Below, in pieces: positions 7,935 through 8,663 of a stretch of 8,663 nucleotides of DNA (the first letter of the stretch is position 1; the number at the start of each line of letters is the position of its first letter). Made by a program: the position numbers and the translations under genes. The notes below the pieces were generated by a model that was not told the origin of the DNA, did not search any database, and was given only the letters and a program-made list of their open reading frames with translations. The stretch is taken from the NCBI GenBank assembly GCA_002361235.1, contig DESI01000009.1, positions 23,931-32,593 of the forward strand, read 5' to 3'. The DNA comes from Porphyromonadaceae bacterium UBA3318 (GTDB lineage Bacteria; Bacteroidota; Bacteroidia; Bacteroidales; Muribaculaceae).

Positions 7935-7966
7935 CAAAATTACTCTATATTTTAGGAATATGCAAG
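7935..7966 (-). promoter_or_regulatory. Bacteroidetes-type promoter for metY-metX-hom
   Basis: On the minus strand, CTTG (7966-7963, three of four consensus bases) is followed by 20 bases and then TAATTTTG (7942-7935), a perfect TAnnTTTG box. The start would fall near 7928. Just upstream, at 7971-7980, is the self-complementary CGAGCCCTCG, placed where an activator or repressor could bind; this is only a suggestion. Confidence 0.72.
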
Positions 7967-8079
7967 TTGACGAGCCCTCGCACATCCCCTTGTCCCGCCA
8001 TAATTAACAAAAGATAAGACTAATCCTTTGACAAACCTTATCATTTTTCCTCTGACTTTATGGGCAATCGGACTTTACT
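7967..8079. other. Intergenic stretch without recognised gene
   Basis: This is AT-rich sequence between the metY promoter and the palindromic element. Apart from the short palindrome at 7971-7980 I see no promoter pair, RNA or coding signal. A minus-strand open frame beginning inside the palindrome ends here, but it is not believable as a gene. Confidence 0.5.
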
Positions 8080-8104
8080 GCCTCGAAGAGGCTGTTTCTC
8101 ATTA

Positions 8105-8154
8105 ACCCCATGATGGGCGGCGACAGCGACAGCTGGCACCGGCCTTCGTGGGGT
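8105..8154. repeat. Left internal hairpin of the palindrome
   Basis: ACCCCATGATGG (8105-8116) and CCTTCGTGGGGT (8143-8154) are inverted copies of one 12-base motif, consensus CCWTCRTGGGGT, and can form a local stem around a 26-base loop. A competing pairing is ACAGCGACA (8123-8131) with TGTCGCTGT (8188-8196), nine perfect bases. Confidence 0.6.
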
Positions 8155-8280
8155 AGACATGGCGTAGCAAGGCTTGGTCGAAGCCCATGTCGCTGTACTT
8201 CCACACCCGTCATACCACAGAACCAAGAGGCGTGTGGCGAGAGACATGGTCTCCGACCAAGCTGTCATATCTCGGCAATA

Positions 8281-8330
8281 ACCCCACGAAGGCTGTCGGG
8301 TCGCTTTGCACCCTCCGGCCATCGTGGGGT
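8281..8330. repeat. Right internal hairpin of the palindrome
   Basis: ACCCCACGAAGG (8281-8292) and CCATCGTGGGGT (8319-8330) pair at 11 of 12 positions around a 26-base loop, mirroring the left internal hairpin. The two loops share little sequence, so the stems have been kept while the loops drifted. Confidence 0.6.
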
Positions 8331-8355
8331 TAATGAGAAACAGCCTCTCCGAGGC

Positions 8356-8481
8356 ACTGACTTACATTGTTTTATTCTCATCTTTAGGCTTCGTAAATGT
8401 GTGAGGTGTAGACTACGTTTGCCCGGCATATACCTGTTTATGCCTGTTTTCCTGAAAATTTGCAGATTTTTTCGTGTTGAA
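8356..8481 (+). other. AT-rich spacer before the tRNA promoter, with a weak second promoter-like box
   Basis: No gene is seen. TACGTTTG at 8414-8421 is a full TAnnTTTG match, with TTCG 20 bases upstream (8390-8393) as a poor upstream box. It could give a longer tRNA precursor, but the match may be chance. Confidence 0.3.
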
Positions 8482-8512
8482 TTGGGAAATTCGGAAAATT
8501 GTATTAACTTTG
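8482..8512 (+). promoter_or_regulatory. Bacteroidetes-type promoter for tRNA-Ser
   Basis: TTG (8482-8484) is followed by 20 bases and then TAACTTTG (8505-8512), the same -7 box as in front of pyrG. Transcription would begin near 8519, about 47 bases before the tRNA. The upstream box overlaps a small hairpin, GAATT-GGGA-AATTC (8479-8492). Confidence 0.75.
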
Positions 8513-8527
8513 CACTCCGAAAGGCCG

Positions 8528-8549
8528 AACCATCCAACGAATGATGGTT
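8528..8549 (+). other. Hairpin in the tRNA-Ser precursor leader
   Basis: AACCATC (8528-8534) pairs perfectly with GATGGTT (8543-8549) around an 8-base loop. It lies in the predicted 5' leader, 16 bases before the mature tRNA end. It is not followed by a T-run, so it is not a terminator; it may protect or shape the RNase P substrate. Confidence 0.45.
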
Positions 8550-8565
8550 AAACTTTCAACATAAT

Positions 8566-8653
8566 GGAGAGGTGGGTGAGTGGCTGAAACCACCAGTTTG
8601 CTAAACTGACGTAGGAGATTATCCTACCACGAGTTCGAATCTCGTCCTCTCCG
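8566..8653 (+). tRNA. tRNA-Ser, anticodon GCU
   Basis: An 88-base class II tRNA reading AGC and AGU serine codons. The acceptor strands GGAGAGG (8566-8572) and CCTCTCC (8646-8652) pair fully, and discriminator G is at 8653, as expected for serine. The D stem is GGT/ACC. The anticodon loop is TTGCTAA with anticodon GCT. The long variable arm has stem GTAGGA/TCCTAC. The T arm ACGAG-TTCGAAT-CTCGT is intact. CCA is not encoded (the next bases are CAA), so it must be added after transcription. The outermost anticodon-stem pair is a C-A mismatch. Confidence 0.96.
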
Positions 8654-8663
8654 CAATTTCGCT

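Larger units (their letters stand above)
8080..8355. repeat. 276-base imperfect palindrome, MITE-like or structured repeat
   Basis: The two ends are inverted copies: 8080-8116 pairs with 8319-8355 at 35 of 37 positions. Symmetry continues inward in almost the same register: CCTTCGTGGGGT (8143-8154) against ACCCCACGAAGG (8281-8292), GCTTGGTCG (8172-8180) against CGACCAAGC (8254-8262), CATGTC (8186-8191) against GACATG (8243-8248), and CCACAC (8201-8206) against GTGTGG (8232-8237). The centre is near 8217. Each tip is itself a hairpin: GCCTC-GAA-GAGGC at 8080-8092 and GCCTC-TCC-GAGGC at 8343-8355. ACT precedes (8077-8079) and follows (8356-8358), as a short target duplication would. Open frames cross it on both strands but look like no protein I know. 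It most resembles a non-autonomous mobile element; a structured RNA or REP-type repeat is the alternative. It lies between two divergent transcription units. Confidence 0.75.

Noticed and set aside
8041..8322. 93-residue minus-strand open frame across the palindrome
   Set aside because: Its codons simply follow the inverted repeat, no domain is recognisable, and a matching frame on the other strand arises from the same symmetry. Treated as an artefact.
8080..8355. Integron attC site
   Set aside because: No R' or R'' core (RYYYAAC/GTTRRRY) is seen at the tips, and there is no integrase or cassette array nearby.
8080..8355. CRISPR array
   Set aside because: The repeated 12-base motif alternates in orientation and is only four copies long, which is palindrome structure rather than direct repeats with spacers.
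8110..8544. 144-residue plus-strand open frame, and a 90-residue minus-strand frame at 8265-8537
   Set aside because: Both cross the palindrome and run over the tRNA promoter, and neither resembles a protein.

Overview
The window looks like a chromosomal segment from a Bacteroidales bacterium. The evidence is three promoter-like boxes of the Bacteroidetes type (TTTG or a near match, 20 bases, then TAnnTTTG), start codons with no clear Shine-Dalgarno sequence, and proteins whose wording matches the Bacteroidetes versions of YidC, CTP synthase and homoserine dehydrogenase. The GC-rich genes and the long YidC suggest a Muribaculaceae-like member, but that placement is inference.

All protein genes lie on the minus strand, so transcription runs right to left. 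From the right: metY, metX and hom (7821 to 4248) form a tight methionine operon with gaps of 3 and 10 bases. It makes homocysteine by direct sulfhydrylation: hom supplies homoserine, metX acetylates it, and metY replaces the acetate with sulfide. A Bacteroidetes-type promoter and a leader of about 105 bases precede metY.

A second unit starts just beyond hom, from a near-consensus promoter at 4182-4213: pyrG (CTP synthase), yidC (membrane protein insertase), then a membrane iron-sulfur protein cut off by the left edge. The three genes are 26 and 18 bases apart. No convincing terminator separates the methionine operon from this unit.

The right end, 7822-8565, has no protein gene. It holds the metY promoter and leader, a 276-base imperfect palindrome (8080-8355) with the look of a MITE or a structured repeat, and a promoter for a plus-strand tRNA-Ser(GCU) at 8566-8653. 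The palindrome is the most unusual object here. Its ends match over 35 of 37 positions in inverted orientation, it contains four alternating copies of a 12-base motif, it has a small self-hairpin at each tip, and the trinucleotide ACT flanks it on both sides. The rest of the window is ordinary housekeeping and biosynthesis.
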